From positions 42,836,268 to 42,900,267 of the forward strand of contig CM063108.1 in assembly GCA_031841125.1 (NCBI GenBank): a DNA stretch of 64,000 bases, written 5' to 3'. Of the stretch, positions 9,991 through 22,801 are shown piece by piece. The DNA comes from Acanthococcus lagerstroemiae (taxonomy: Eukaryota; Arthropoda; Insecta; Hemiptera; Eriococcidae). The translations under genes were made by a program, and so were the position numbers. The notes beneath the pieces were generated by a model that saw nothing but the letters and a program-made list of their open reading frames with translations, ran no database searches and was not told the DNA's origin. Every line of letters starts with the position of its first letter. Position 1 is the stretch's first letter.

Positions 9991-11880
9991 TATTTTCTCT
10001 CATCACGCACTAGGGTGGAACAAAAACAGCCCAAAAACAAAACTCGAATTTGATGGTCGGTGGAAAATAGAAATAAAATGTGCAAAAATTCCGTTGATAA
10101 ATACATATTAAAATTTCTCAAAAAAAAAAAGTGATTTGAAAAATTTTCCTATTGTTTTAGTTTTAATGACTTGTTGCGCGAGATGAAATTTTGGTCAAAA
10201 AAAAAAAAAGCTCATTGTCATTACTGGATGATAAATATTGTCCTCGGTCCCTCCCCTATGTTTTACCTGTCCCTGATTCATTCCCCAAAAGCACTCCAAA
10301 ACACTCTAAAATATCCCTTAAAAAACAAAAAACACGAACTGGCGTTGTTACGAACACGTCAAGTGGGGCTCCAAATACCGCCAACCAATTTTATGAGCTT
10401 AAAGCTCGACACTAAATCGAGTATCCTATAAGTAAGGTCAGAAATACAAACTTTAATTTTTACTCTTTTACCCCTCCCAGTCAAAAACTTCGTAAGTTAA
10501 TTACTATTCCGACCATCGTCATTCTCCCTTTGCATGGCGTTAATTAGGGCAGATACGATACCTTACATAATTTTGAGCAAAATTAAATTAATTTACATCT
10601 TTGGTGCGTTTTTAAGGCGCTGAATTTATCTCAGATGTTTGTTGACTGTACAGCCTTACTCTAATGGGGTGTGACCTGGTAAAGATGAAGTAGCATATAA
10701 CAGCTTCAATCACGTAATTCGATTTTCTTTTGTGCCACGTACTTTTCTTTTTGATGTTTTTTCAAACAGAGCCCTTGTCCCTGTAGCAATACAACGGTCT
10801 TGACTTGATATTTACAAATGAACAAAATACAAAACTTTTTTTGACGTTTTCGTTCCACTGTTAATATTCAAGCCAAGACTCTTTGTGATACTACAGAGGT
10901 AGGGGTTATGCTCGAAACAAAATCAAGAATGAAATGAGCGGCCGAACAAACTCCTGGATGATATGACTGAATTTATTATATGTTACTTTGCTGATTGTAG
11001 CAAGTCCCAACCCCCTCTGACAACATTTGCATTGCGGTTACAGTCAAAATGACATCAGAAACTAATTTAGCGACCCAAAAACTTCCATTGAAGATGTGAA
11101 CGATGTTAAGCGAAAAGCGTTCAAGCAACATTTGTTGACAAAATGAGTTATTAGTATCGTTGGAAAGAGCGTAAAAAGTTGAATTTTTAAAAATTGGGCC
11201 CCCAATACAAAAATGTGTATCCACGTTGAAAAAAGCTTATCAGTAAACGCTATGTCCGTAAACCGGAATTATTCATTGGCTTTTAATGTTAGGTTTTCTC
11301 AAAAAAAAAAAAAAGATTTTGTCGCTTGGGTGCTCTTTGCTTAACCGTCCATGTAAATAAAGCTAATTTCACTCATTTATAAATATTTGAATTAAAAATA
11401 ATTACGACTACCTACCTGATTGTTGAACTATCATGTTAATTACAAGTAGAGCTCCATTTGAAATTTTACTCGCGTTGGGCCTTCAAAAACGTTTAATATT
11501 TTTCGATGAAATTTTACGCGATCTCATCCCTAAATGCAACTTTTCAACTCAATCCAACCTCCCAATTACTAATATTATTACTATCGTAATTTTTTCGTTC
11601 CATCCTACTGCACACTGCAATTGGGTTGTACTTATTTATAATATTACTTAATCTAGTATTACAAAATTAATTTGAAATTATTTTATCGAAATAAAAGATG
11701 CCTTTTCAAAATGCAATAAATCCATTTTTTTCGAAATTGGGTGACGGAACCCTCAACTTATCAATATGCTTTCCTCGAATTGCACAATTATAATTTTCTC
11801 AGATAATCAATCATAATATTTGCTTATGAAAAAGCTCATTTCCAAAAATAGGTAGTAAATGCATCCCCCTCCCTCTAGAA
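9991..11880. other. No gene seen
   Basis: Nearly 1.9 kb of AT-rich sequence. Open frames up to about 85 codons are present but have no start context, splice signals or recognisable motif. Poly-A runs near 10120, 10200 and 11300 may be old retroposon tails. Confidence 0.4.
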
Positions 11881-12560
11881 TTGGATGATGGAATCGTTAG
11901 GATTCACTCGCCCAGTCGACCAAGGGCGCGTGGACCCGATCTTGATGTATGGGCAGGCAGGTCCCATGGGGAACTGAACTTCCATCTGACTGAAGTCCTG
12001 AGCGGCCACTGGTGCTTCGGCCACGTATTTACCTCGGATGGCGGTAACGCCGAACCCCGTGTGCGCGTACCGTGATCAAGGGGCGGATGACAATCCCTGG
12101 CACACCCTGTTCGAGTGTGAGGCCTGGGACCAGAAGAGGGGCAGGACGGCAACAGCGATGGATCCCGGCGGCAACACGAGCGATAGCGACGACGTGATCA
12201 GCCGTCTTACGCCGCGGACACCTTAGTCCTGGAAATGCTGAAGAGTGGAAGCGGATGGAACTGGGTGTCGGCCTTTGTTTCGACCATCATGAAGAAGAAG
12301 ATAGACAGAGTGATCCAGGCAAAGGGCCGACGGACAGAGCTGAGCCCACACTGGACACAATGACTCTGTACCATCCTAAAGCTGCTGCAGCTGCTGCGGA
12401 CCCACTGGCAGGGCTCATCCCGCCGTCGCAACCTCCCTGCGTCGCCACATGTACCAAGACGAGGAAGTGAGGGGTGAAGGAAGGTAGCGCGTCCGTTTGT
12501 GATGCACCTGAATTCCAAGTTAATGCTGGGTGAGCGTTGCCTCGGTCAGTAGGGTGTTCC
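11881..12560 (+). pseudogene. R1-like LINE, C-terminal end of reverse-transcriptase ORF
   Basis: A GC-rich island on the plus strand encodes the end of an R1-type polyprotein in shifting frames: ELNFHLTEVLSGHWCFGHVF, then DDNPWHTLFECEAWDQKRG near 12090-12140, then VLEMLKSGSGWNWVSAF and MKKKIDRV near 12225-12310. The HTLFEC block is the usual Cys-His motif region after the RT domain in this clade. Frame changes show that it is dead. The base composition (much richer in GC than its surroundings) marks it as inserted. The RT domain is missing. Confidence 0.75.
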
Positions 12561-13604
12561 ATAGTGACCCTGGCAGGATAGCGCGAGTCGCCGAGTTAGG
12601 ACCATAAAAATATTCGAGTGAGTGCCAGAACAGAAACCATGCACAAAAACTTCAGTCAATTTTCTCAAAATGAAGTTTTTTAGACTACAAACTTCAAACT
12701 GCTATAACTCCACGTAGAATTGAGCTTTTGCGATGATTTTTTGATGTTCGTCTTAATGTCCTCTGTCTGGTGGTATCGATTTTTCCGGGTTTGTTTCTCA
12801 GATCGCATCACATATTTACTATTCCATCTTAGGCGACCTGCACTATTTTCCGAACTTTTTTCCGTAAAAACTTTCCTTTTTTTTTTTGTTTCTCTAAAAT
12901 ACATACAGTACCTCAAAATACTCACATTCAGCTTGCCATTCGTACCAAAAACTAAATAGTTTGACGAATTAGTCCACGAATGCACGATGAAAATTGGAAA
13001 ATCACTGATAACTGGGCGAATACTCCTTCAATCAACATGAGTTTTCTTACGGAACCATATTGATGTATCCTACCTAATGCACTACTTTTTCTCAGAGTGC
13101 GCCACCTACCGACTTCAAACTCAAGGTATTCCGTATTAGGAACCCATATTCCATATTTGGCGTCTTTTCACTATCTGTTGCAAGTTCGAGAGAAATTGTC
13201 CTATTCTACAATAGTTGACATAATATCATTCTATTTTGATTTTTTTTTGTCCATAACAGAAAAATAGTTTTGGTTCTTGTAGTGCATAAGACTACAGTAA
13301 GATGGATTGAGCATGTACCTGTATGAGTAAGTACGCAGGCGTCATCTGATGGTGAAAAATTGAACTACAACGTCTGCGCAGCCGGGGACTGAGCTTCATT
13401 CTGTTACATTCTCACCCATATAGGCAGATTCTCACCCTTTTTATGTTACATACGTATAAATTTACTAGCTGAGTTACCCGCCCTTTGGGCAAAAAATTAA
13501 GAATACATATGACTCCTGAGAAATAATAAGTACCACGTGGTCGTGAAATGTGAAAAAGAACGTCTATTCAGAAGTGTTAAGAAACATTTACAAAACAATG
13601 CATA
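12561..13604. other. No gene seen
   Basis: AT-rich. The paired open frames at about 12680-12985 lie on opposite strands of the same low-complexity stretch and look accidental. Confidence 0.4.
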
Positions 13605-13612
13605 TTCAAATT

Positions 13613-13892
13613 CAGGAACGCAACCAGAACTTTTTTCTTGGGGGGGGGGAGGAGGGGCTAGAATTTAGAAAAAGAAAAAACGTTGGCAGAGGTGAAAGCT
13701 CGATTCGGTACCCACCCGATTTGGTACCTGCCTATTGAGCTGTAAATTTGTACGAACCTACAACGCAACGTAACCGATTCAGGCCATCGGCATCAATTTT
13801 TTTCATCTCAAAATTGATTTTGAAAAATTTCGACGAATTTTTTTGGGTGGAAGGGTGATGACCCCCCAGTCCCCTCTTTGGTTGCACCCTTG
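13613..13892. mobile_element. hAT-like MITE (CAGGAACGCAACCA / CAAGGGTGCAACCA termini)
   Basis: The left end CAGGAACGCAACCAGAA pairs with the right end, which reads CAAGGGTGCAACCAAAG on the minus strand. Flanks TTCAAATT (13605-13612) and TTCAAAGT (13893-13900) match at 7 of 8. G and C runs lie just inside each end, as in the other hAT-like MITEs of this window. Confidence 0.75.
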
Positions 13893-15090
13893 TTCAAAGT
13901 AAACGAATAAAAATTAAAACCAAACGATGTCTTGTACAAACATAATGAGAGAAAACTGCTCAAGACGGAAAATACTTATGCGTGAATTTATTGCTCTTGA
14001 AGTTGAAACTATAATTTTGAGTTTCTCTTATTTTTATTCACTTTTTTAAAACTCCATTTGATCATTGAGATTAACTCTCCGGTGGGAAACGATACTGTTG
14101 TATTTTGGCTGGAAGGCGGAACCGAACTCTCCGACAAATCAACAGAGGTAGAAATATTCTGGCTTGAAGATGCAGAACGTTATGAAAGATCAACGAGGAA
14201 GTTGTGTCCTGAAATGAAATTTTTAATTTTTTGATGGATAGTGATATCATCACTTTGTCCCACCGCTTCACTGTAGAAACTAATTAGCTCCTTCAATTGT
14301 AATGCCTGTGTTTGATCACTCATCCTTCGAGATTTCATCAAGTTTCTCAAACATCCGTTGAGGTGTCACCCTCTCCCTTCACTACGCCACTGGTTTTTTT
14401 AATCATCAACTGTAACTGTTGTACTCATTATTCCCCAGTATAATTAAAACTATTTGTAGTTAATATTTTTCTAATGCTTATTTTCTATTTTTGTTTATAG
14501 GTAAGCACTGCACAACTATAGAGACAAGTAGTTAATAATGGTGGTATTTTAACCTCAAGTATCCGAATTTGAGCACAAAACTGAGAGTCGACTTCACGTT
14601 GTTGGTGAGTTATTATATGTAGTATGTATAAAGGAATCCGACCGCTGGAAGGACACTGTTACATCATTACATGGATATATCATCCAGGCGACCGCGTTTT
14701 GACACGCATACCCATATTTCAATGCTTTCTCTAGTCATCCATTCCCAGCGTCGCTCGGCATTCTTCGTGTCAGTCAGTCAAAACGTGATGTAATGAATGA
14801 CTGCGTAAAGAGAAATACGCAACTACATCACAATGGTAACGTTTTTCTGTGGAACGCTTTGATTATGTACATACATGGATACCTAATAGTGGTTCGAAAT
14901 CCGCATCATGACCCTAAAGTGCACAGCAACATACCTATGCGATCAACTTCTCGCCGCCACCCCGCCGCCTCACAGAACTACCAGCACACTTACAAGCCGA
15001 CACCTCCCCTTCCGCTGCTGCTACCGCACATGCCAATTCGGATCTAGCAACGTGATGGCACGTAGATGTCTTTTTACAACTTTTCACTGA
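13893..15090. other. No gene seen
   Basis: Mixed composition, no splice-flanked ORF. The overlapping open frames around 14800-15090 on the plus strand lack any recognisable domain. Confidence 0.4.
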
Positions 15091-15148
15091 ATTTCTTATC
15101 AACATTAGGATAAAAGTGTATGATTTTATCCTTACGTTGATAAGAACA
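15091..15148. repeat. Short near-perfect hairpin
   Basis: The arms TTCTTATCAAC and AGGATAAAA are mirrored as TTTTATCCT and GTTGATAAGAA around a loop of about 8 nt. Either a tiny fold-back element or the remnant of one. Confidence 0.6.
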
Positions 15149-15639
15149 TAAAAGAACTAGATGTTTTTGAAAACTTCCGCCAGATGTCTGCCTTTATGTC
15201 CGAATAGTGCACCTTAGGATCATGACGCGTTGCTTTACATTGTAAACTAGGGTCTATACATATCCAGTGGAACGTTTTTTGCTGAGCGTTCTTTGCGGAA
15301 TGTTTTCCACGGAATTTTTATCTTTTGCGTGGTGAGCCATTAGACATGCCCATGTCAAAACAGGCAGAATATAACTTAAGCTGATAATGATGAGAAAAAA
15401 ACAGATCACGAACTTGTGAATAAGAATATGGGGAAGTAATATAAGCTGATAGCACGCCCGTTCCTTTGTATCAAGATATTATGTAGTTTAACTGCAGCCA
15501 TGTAACAAAAGTACGAGGGTAGTATCAGCCGCTCTCAGCATACATTAACTAAGTACTAACACAAATGGGAAAGGTGTGTATTCCTAAGGTGAAAAGAACT
15601 TAGCACCCGAATCTGCTGCCAGGATAATGATCGGCCAAC

Positions 15640-15950
15640 TGGGTTTTCCACAATACCGTTGTTACCTTTCTTTTTGAACTACCCTCGTAATGGGCGTGTT
15701 TTCTTTAACAAACACGCTTATCACGCTTTCCGTGACGTCACAGAGTGAGTGACTGTTAGCAAAAATACCCGTCTTTTGGTCAACGAACGTATGTACGTAT
15801 TATTGACTCTTTTATAAGAACAAGCAACCTTGCGGATCGCGAGGTAGTAACAGGGTGTTTGCCATTGGGACTGTGCAAATTGTAGAAGCGCTAGTGTAGA
15901 ATAGGTTTTATTGATAAGCGAACGATGCTTTGACATCACTAACGTCTTCT
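15640..15950 (-). repeat. Fragment of the fold-back family seen at 52.1-52.5 kb
   Basis: On the minus strand this stretch resembles 52310-52490: the blocks around GTGACGTCA, GTATTTTTGCTAACAGT and the region with TAGCGCTTCTACAATTTGCACAG are shared. The ORF at 15721-15939 is a by-product of this repeat. The element ends are unclear here. Confidence 0.5.
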
Positions 15951-17097
15951 TTTTCGCTTTCCCCCGGGAACATAAAAGCTCAGGACGCTACACGCACATC
16001 ATGGAAGTTCAAGGCTTCAAAAACTGTGAAGCTGCAGACTGCAATTACCCGGCAGACTTTGATCAACACAGAACATACTAGAATACATTTCCATTTTCCG
16101 TTTAATTCATTACAAGCGGCAAGCAGAAATCAAACACTCTGTCTTTACAAGACAAATAAATTCAAAGGACATAAATCCAAGGAATTTAAAAACTCAGGAG
16201 TTTCAACGAATATGAACTGTTAACTGCTGATAACAATTCAGAGAGACAGGAATTTTGTTTTGATTCAAATAAACGAGGAATTTTACTTCCATTCAAATAA
16301 AGTTGTGTTCTTGCTTTAAAAAACGCACATTAATGTGTTCTCACTCCTCATTACAATGTTTATAAGACGAAAAGACATTAGCTCCACGCTCCACTCCTGT
16401 GAATTCGTGAACCGTTAATGCGAGAAAGATTATCTGTCATTTCAAAAACAAAACGTGATCTGCCAATTATTTATTCACGTTTTTCATTAATTCCGCTACA
16501 CGATTATAATAGAAGTTCAAATTCGTGGTTAAAGGCATGTTGACGGTTTTGGATGATTCCTCGATCCTGATAACGAACAGACGAAGGTAAATAGTCAAAC
16601 AAGAAACGAAATATTCCTGAAAGACCTCTGAAACAGAATACCAAAATTACCACTTACTTAATACTGCTAACATATTTATGAGACATAACTCACATCGCAT
16701 TATTCCTCGGAAAATTTCCCGATAAGAGTACCACAGAATGTTGCATGTACCTACTTGGTTCGATTCAAATACATTATACACGCTAATTCAACTGAGAAAA
16801 CCCATTTCATACAAACAAACAATACACTTACCTCTTCTAAATCCAGTTAATGTCTTCACTTTCTTTGAGGAAATAGTTCCTTTTGTAGAACAGTATGAGT
16901 CGCACAATTGTCATGAGTAAAATACGAAATTACGAAATAAAACGTAAACAAAAGTTGCATTTGTAAATCGAACCACACGCCTCCGCCTTAAGACCGATCT
17001 AACGATCTAAACGCAGCTAAGCTAAAACTGAACTATGAGCTGTAAACAATTCAGTCGTATTTATTGAGGAAAAAAAAATGATGAAAATTCGATTGCA
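15951..17097. other. No gene seen
   Basis: AT-rich. The 97-codon open frame at 15930-16223 is Thr-, Lys- and Asn-rich, lacks any domain and overlaps the repeat fragment at its start. I do not support it as a gene. Confidence 0.4.
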
Positions 17098-17420
17098 ATA
17101 GGGTGCTTGCAGCGCTGCGCGCGGGCAAACACCCTAAAAATATACGGAGCAAAGATCATTATGTTACTACCTGAGAATAAGAAATTTGTTAGAAACCGAA
17201 GGTATATGTTATTTTTCATTCAAAAGGTTCTTAGCATTTGTTAAGAAACTTAAAATTTCTAACAAATTTCTTATTCTTAGGTAATGCATAACGATCTTTG
17301 CTCCGCGTGTTTTTCTTATGGAAGTCAATCAGCCAATATGTTTGTTAGACAGGCCTTTTTACTAATAGTAACTGAGTAACTCACTCTGTGACGTCGCTGG
17401 AATACGCGCCCATCAACTTG
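17098..17420. mobile_element. Fold-back element, copy 1 (GGAGCAAAGATCATTATG arms)
   Basis: Arms of about 49 bp, at 17146-17194 and 17255-17303, are inverted copies with few mismatches; each contains GAGCAAAGATC and AATAAGAAATTTGTTAGAAA or its complement. The same element occurs at 52086-52412. The interior is non-coding. Confidence 0.7.
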
Positions 17421-17539
17421 TGATAAAGAATTTGTTGGTCGTTATGTCGCTCGAAGAGTGTGTTGTAGTTCACAATCAATTCATACGGGCATGTTGGCAA
17501 CATTTACCCTGCAGTCGTTGTCAGAATGGAAACACTTTT

Positions 17540-17700
17540 TACATTATCACACGAGGGAAACCAATTCGCAAAATCCTGCCAGTTAGGGGAACCAAGGGTA
17601 ACTGATGAGTTTCTGGGTAATCTGAGGGTAACCGAGGGTTGCAAATGGGTAACTTTTCCGCGGGTAACTAGAGGGTAACTGATTGCGTATCGGGAACAAT
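17540..17700 (+). repeat. GGGTAAC-rich repeat, half copy
   Basis: The motif GGGTAAC or GGGTAACT recurs about seven times in 160 bp, e.g. GGGTAACTTTTCCGCGGGTAAC. The larger palindromic version is at 36752-36990, so this looks like one arm of that family. Confidence 0.6.
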
Positions 17701-18171
17701 GCACTCGCACATAGACACACATGCAACACAACTTAAAAGCTTCATTACAGCACAGCTTTTAAAATACAATTTTCAAAATTTGTTTATAAAGACTTTCTAT
17801 TTCTTAATGAGGTCTATAAATCCTGAGAATTATTTTCATCCAGTCATTGAGGAGTCGCGCCCAGACAAAAAAGCACATTTCTCTCTTATAAAGTATATGT
17901 ATATGTTCCTATGCGCTAACGCCATGCATCTGTATGTTCTGTTTATGTGCACTATTCGAAAAAGTACCTACCTATATCAATCAACACAAAAAGAATACTA
18001 CTCGATGTTTCAAAATACCCGAATTTCAGTTTTCATGGGCATTTATTCAAACATATTTATTGTTGTATGATATGTAATAAAAATTCATATGAGGTACCTA
18101 GTTTGAAAGCGTTTAACACAGGTAAAATGATTATCTACAAAGGATATATGAAAGTTATGAAATAAGTATGC

Positions 18172-18310
18172 TAGTTACTCCTGAAGCTTGAACTAAAGGT
18201 CGACTATTGGAGGGAAACGTGGTTAGTACATTATTGATCGGCGATCCGCGTGAGTTCAGTATATTTCGGAATGCGGAAAACTGAAACAAATCAAAATTTG
18301 TTTGATAAGA
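18172..18310 (+). repeat. 140-bp dispersed repeat, copy 2
   Basis: Matches 9851-9990 on the same strand, e.g. GAAGCTTGAACTAAAGGTCG against GAAGCTTGAATTAATGGTCG. Confidence 0.65.
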
Positions 18311-18395
18311 TTATGTTTATTCACTTAATAATATGCAGCTGGTGGTCTACTCCAACTCTGAATATTTAAAGTATTTTCCAATGATTCTGAAATAA

Positions 18396-18789
18396 TTACA
18401 CTACACAACAATTTGAGATTTCTTTAAAAACAATGACATGAGAATATATGCTTCTGTAAATATATATGTATTTTCAACGAGGAATTTCATACCGATGTTA
18501 ATTTTTTGATTATAGTTCATTTTTCCCCCTATCTCCTATTTTGAATGCGAATTTTAGTGTCATCAAGATGATGTCACTGATCAAACCACTATGCCAGCTC
18601 ACGTCAATACTGTTATCAGTATCAGTGTAGCTATTCATAGAGGACAAAAAGAATAAAAAGTGAAAAATTTGATAAAATCCTAATTTTGTATATGAGAAAA
18701 ATGGTTAACGCCATTGTATTCAGCATTCAAAATATAGCTGAAGTCATATAATCTCATCCCATTTTTTTCTATGCTGTTGTGTGGTGTTA
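18396..18789 (+). mobile_element. MITE (TTACACTACACAACA termini), copy 2, intact
   Basis: The left terminus TTACACTACACAACA and right terminus, TAACACCACACAACA on the other strand, differ at two positions. The internal block with TATCAGTGTAGCTATTC and GAAAAATGGTTAACGCC is shared with the copies at 6272-8581 and 22349-22801. The insertion site is within TA or TTA, so Tc1/mariner or PIF-like transposition are both possible. Non-coding. Confidence 0.75.
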
Positions 18790-18823
18790 CTTTTACCTAC
18801 AAAATAACTGTATTATTTACTAG

Positions 18824-21800
18824 TTAAGGGAATCCGTTTCGTCGGGTTTGATCGGCAGTATTTCCATGGCATTGCCTGCCTGCTGATTTGCTGGTTAACT
18901 CACCTAACTGTGAGCCAGTGATGTAATCTATCCTCATTAACTCTACCCAGGCTGCTGGTTGGGTAGAAAAGGGTACAAGGAAAATGTGATGAACTAAGTC
19001 CGCAGTCTAAGTGCATCCGAATCAATGCTCATTACTTGTCATTGGTGGGTAGAACTTAACAATTTGTATGCAAAATGTTTGCTTCCTTTTTCGGTTTTTA
19101 TAGGTACAAGATACCCGTCTTAACAATGAGAACTATTGCCAAAATACACGTTAATCGCTGTGTATCACTTTCTTTGGACAGAACCTGTCAATCATTCATG
19201 CAAATTGTAAAATGTGTGGTATACTTAGAATTGCAACAAAGCAGCAAATTGTACCTGTACAAGGTGCACTGATACTTTCAAGGACTTGGTGAAGGGAAAA
19301 AGTGATTTTTGATTTAAAATTCTTACTATTTACAGTCACCCGCTGTAAAATGTGTGTGGATACAGAAATAATACCTATAATTACAAACCTGCGGTACAGA
19401 TATACGCGCTGAGTAACTTTTTGAAAAATGAATTATTGTCGCACACTGGTACATCGTGTTGCCTTTCTCTACATCAACGTATGCGCCAGGATAGGCATAG
19501 TAAATCTGAAGGGATATGGGTAATGTGAAAAACCATGTGTAAAGCTGTAAGCCCTCCACTCCTGCAATTGGCACTGAAGAACCGGGTACCTTCAGTTTCC
19601 TTAAAATATTTTCAAAAGTCGTGAACGAAGGGCTTGGAAGATTTCCCTCCTGAAAGAAAAATCACATAATTTGAGCAGACTATAATGGGTGATATACAAT
19701 TTGGCGTAGTATGTCGCGTCATGCTAGGTTGTACAATACTCAATTTAGGGCTGAAGTCATACCACTTGTACTGGAAAATTGGTGATCGCTACTCCGTCGC
19801 GGTATTTCAGTGCGTTGTTAAATGTACCATATTTCTTGTTATACCAGTAATTTGAAACCAGTAATGGGTAACTGAAATGGTAAATTAAAATTGTAATTTC
19901 CTCGTTTACTAAGTTTAATTTTTTTTTCTTGAGAGCGCTGGTGGAGGAAGATTTTTTCTAACAAGTTTTGCAGTCGTGAGATAGTTTGCGGTATTAAGAC
20001 CGCTTCTGAATCCAGATAAGAGCACGCAATTTACTCTAAATGTACCTATACCTATATGATCAGTTATCTACCTCAAGTTTCGGAACTTCCCACACTTCCT
20101 TTGGTGTAGACTCTGACTTTTTATTTTCTGATAATAGATGCTTGTGGTCAAATCTTACTTCAGTTTTGTACAGGTACGGCTAGATAACTATGATAGTGTT
20201 TGTATTTTTAAAACCGAACTTATGCGAAATTGATAGGTATTTTCATCAGATGTAAAATTTAATTTCAATTTGAAATGAAATATGAACGCCGTGTTGTTAT
20301 ATACTTCGATTCGTCGATAGAGCCAGCACAAAAATCTCTGTAATCATTGGTCCAGAAGTAGTTGGTCTTTTCGTAGCCATATACTTCGCTTCCGAATATG
20401 CCTCCACTCATTGTACTGGGGTCATTTACTGACTTTGATTTAAGAACTGAAACAGAATGACTCTTAGCGAAGATTATCCTAACATTTTTCTAACCTGAAC
20501 TTTTTAAAATAGAAATCAAGCGGATGATGTAAGTACTTTGTTTTCCCGTGTTTACCACAGTATGTAAGGTAAACGGCTGGAATCTGAACAGTAATGGTGA
20601 CGCTGTATTGACCACCTTGACCGTGGATGTGTCGATATCAATCGGTGAATAAGTTGGATATGCAAATGGACTAATAAGGTCCTGAGGCCATTTGCTATCT
20701 AAAGATATTGAAACAAAACAAAACCACTGTAATTACTATTGGCAATTTGCTTGGTATATTGCAGTGAAATTTAAAACGTTAGGATTAGATTAAGGCGTGT
20801 AGGAAAACTTTGCAAACGTGTTTCAAAACCCTGTATGTATTTTCCAAGTTTTGCCTTTCTTCGAAGGTGCCAAGCATCAGATACTAACCTCGGGGATTCA
20901 TAAATCACTAATATTCCCTATTTTAGATTATTCTTTAATCAATTATTGAACTATGTATGCTGCGCTCAACGGAAACTGGCGACTGAATATGCAGCGCTAC
21001 AATAAGTAGCTAAAATCTTTCAAGTCAAACAATGATCTTTAGGGAACTGCAATTATTACTTCCGGGAGTTGAAAATAACATTTCCCTTCTACTGATAAAA
21101 TAGTTTATATTTTAGAGCAATATCCTAGAATTGGATGGATGAAGAATCGTAAATTATTTAACTTCATGTACACATTTTTCTGAGGATTAGAATCGCGAAA
21201 TACTTCAGGAACCCGCGTTGAAAAACTGCAGTTGGCGTGCTGCCTTCATCCACCAATTTTCGTTGAATGTCTCTACCTATTATAATTTTGTGTAGGCTGA
21301 ACTTCAATAAGAAGGAAAATACATACATGATTTCAATAAGCATTTGTGGCTATAGCAGGTGCAAGGCCGGGTACAGTGCACGCAAATCAAGTCATTCTTC
21401 AGATCAGAGCATTTCGAAGAAATAATCGAAAAAATGATTATATCGCCTTCGGATCATATCATCAGGAAGATAAAAAAGATAGATCGTCGTCAAATAAAAT
21501 CATTCAAAAAAAGACCAGATCAATAGTAAATTAAAACAAAAATAATAAAAAAAGATACAGTCTGAATTTACGTACAATCTGGTGCACAGATCAAGTCAAA
21601 TTATTAAGAAAATAAATAAATAAATAAATAAACTAGAAAATTTTCAGATTGTATAAATTTTAGATTAGGTTGATGATCTGTGTGCCCAGGTCCGGGTCAA
21701 TATAATCGGGGAAGGGAGGGAATAAAAATTCTGAAAATCAATAAGTCTCCATGTTTTTAATTTTTTTGACTAGGTGCTCGAATTTCCCGACTTTCGGGCC

Positions 21801-22113
21801 TTCCAAAAAAATAAAGACTAAAGACTAAAATTAAAATGTTACTACATTTCCTTTGACAAACTAAAAAGTTAAAAAGTAAAAAGAAATCCCCTTTTACCAA
21901 ATTTCTGAGTATCGGAATTTCCTGACTTTAAGTGTAAATTCATGTGCAGGAGGCCGGTCCTGTAGGTATATAGCACGTCTTAGTAAAATAAATACAAGGA
22001 AATTGACACTCACCTCTACAAGAACTACTATTAGAAAAGATCAACTGTGTTTTCAGGCTCTTCACCGAACAAATGAGGAATATGAAAACAGAGACGGAAT
22101 TTGCCGAGAACAT
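18824..22113 (-). CDS. Gene A: secreted alpha-carbonic-anhydrase-like protein lacking zinc ligands
   Basis: Exons inferred by hand on the minus strand: 1, 22014-22113; 2, 20537-20698; 3, 20305-20446; 4, 19763-19871; 5, 19389-19649; 6 (tentative), 18824-18907. Every junction has AG and GT and the phases run 1-1-2-0-0, giving about 285 residues. It starts with a signal peptide (MFSANSVSVFIFLICS). Carbonic-anhydrase landmarks follow in order: KWPQDLISPF and SPIDID (the usual W..QSPINI), TMSGGIFG (SGGPL), TNYFWTND (usual FHFHWG), NYPLLVSNYW (usual ELHLVHW), KYGTFNNALKYRDGVAIT, SSVPIAG and YYAYPGAYVD (usual YPGSLTTPPC). The histidines equivalent to 94, 96 and 119 of human CA II are Asn, Phe and a non-His residue, and the Thr-Thr pair is lost, so catalysis is unlikely (inference). 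Exon 2 could also end 42 nt later, in frame. Exon 6 is weak: exon 5 can instead read through to a stop at 19326. Confidence 0.8.
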
Positions 22114-22173
22114 TTTTCTTTAGTAATACAACCGTGATCGGAAGTAAATAATTTTTGGTCGCCTGTTCATTCA

Positions 22174-22179
22174 TTTATA
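22174..22179 (-). promoter_or_regulatory. TATA box of gene A
   Basis: TATAAA on the minus strand, 61 nt upstream of the gene A start codon. This places transcription start about 30 nt before the ATG. No other TATA-like word lies closer. Inferred from position. Confidence 0.5.
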
Positions 22180-22348
22180 CGGCGAAAAATGCTTTAGGAA
22201 GATATGTTGTATCTAACTTGATATAGCTTTGTGGGAAGCAACACGAGTGTGAGTACCTTCAGAATATTATCGACCTATGTCAACTGAAATAAAACGCAGG
22301 AGGATTTATTGTTAACAACTGTCACAGGACCCAACAATCTCTAATTCA

Positions 22349-22801
22349 TTACCCTACACAACAGCATAACAAAACAATGGGATGAGATTATATGATTTCA
22401 GCTATGTTTTGAATGCTGAATACGATGGGGTTCACCATTTTTTCCCGAGAATCTCTCGTTTTCCATACTCATAATCAAACTAGTATCAAATTTTTTAATT
22501 TTTATTCCTTTTTGTCATTCAAGAATGGCTGCACTGATACTAGTAACAATACAAACAACAGTTAACAATGTTACACACGTGCATAGTTTTTTGATCAGTG
22601 TTATCATCTTATGATACTAAAATTCGCATTTATGATAAAAGATAGGGGTAAAAACTGAACCATAATCAAAATACCTCCCTTTTCTCCGAAAAGTCGGTAA
22701 AACTAACATTGGCATTAAACTCCTCGTTGAAAATACGTACAGTATCATATTTTCTCATGTTATTGTTTTTTAAAAAAATCTCAAGTTGTTGTGTAGTGTT
22801 A
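22349..22801 (-). mobile_element. MITE (TTACACTACACAACA termini), copy 3, intact and inverted
   Basis: The termini are TTACCCTACACAACA at 22349 and TTGTTGTGTAGTGTTA at 22801. Relative to the copy at 18396 it is in the opposite orientation and about 60 bp longer. It lies just upstream of the gene A promoter, so gene A is bracketed by two inverted copies (18396-18789 and this one). Confidence 0.75.

Noticed and set aside
15930..16223. 97-codon plus-strand open frame
   Set aside because: Thr/Lys/Asn-rich, starts in a repeat fragment, no homology recognised.
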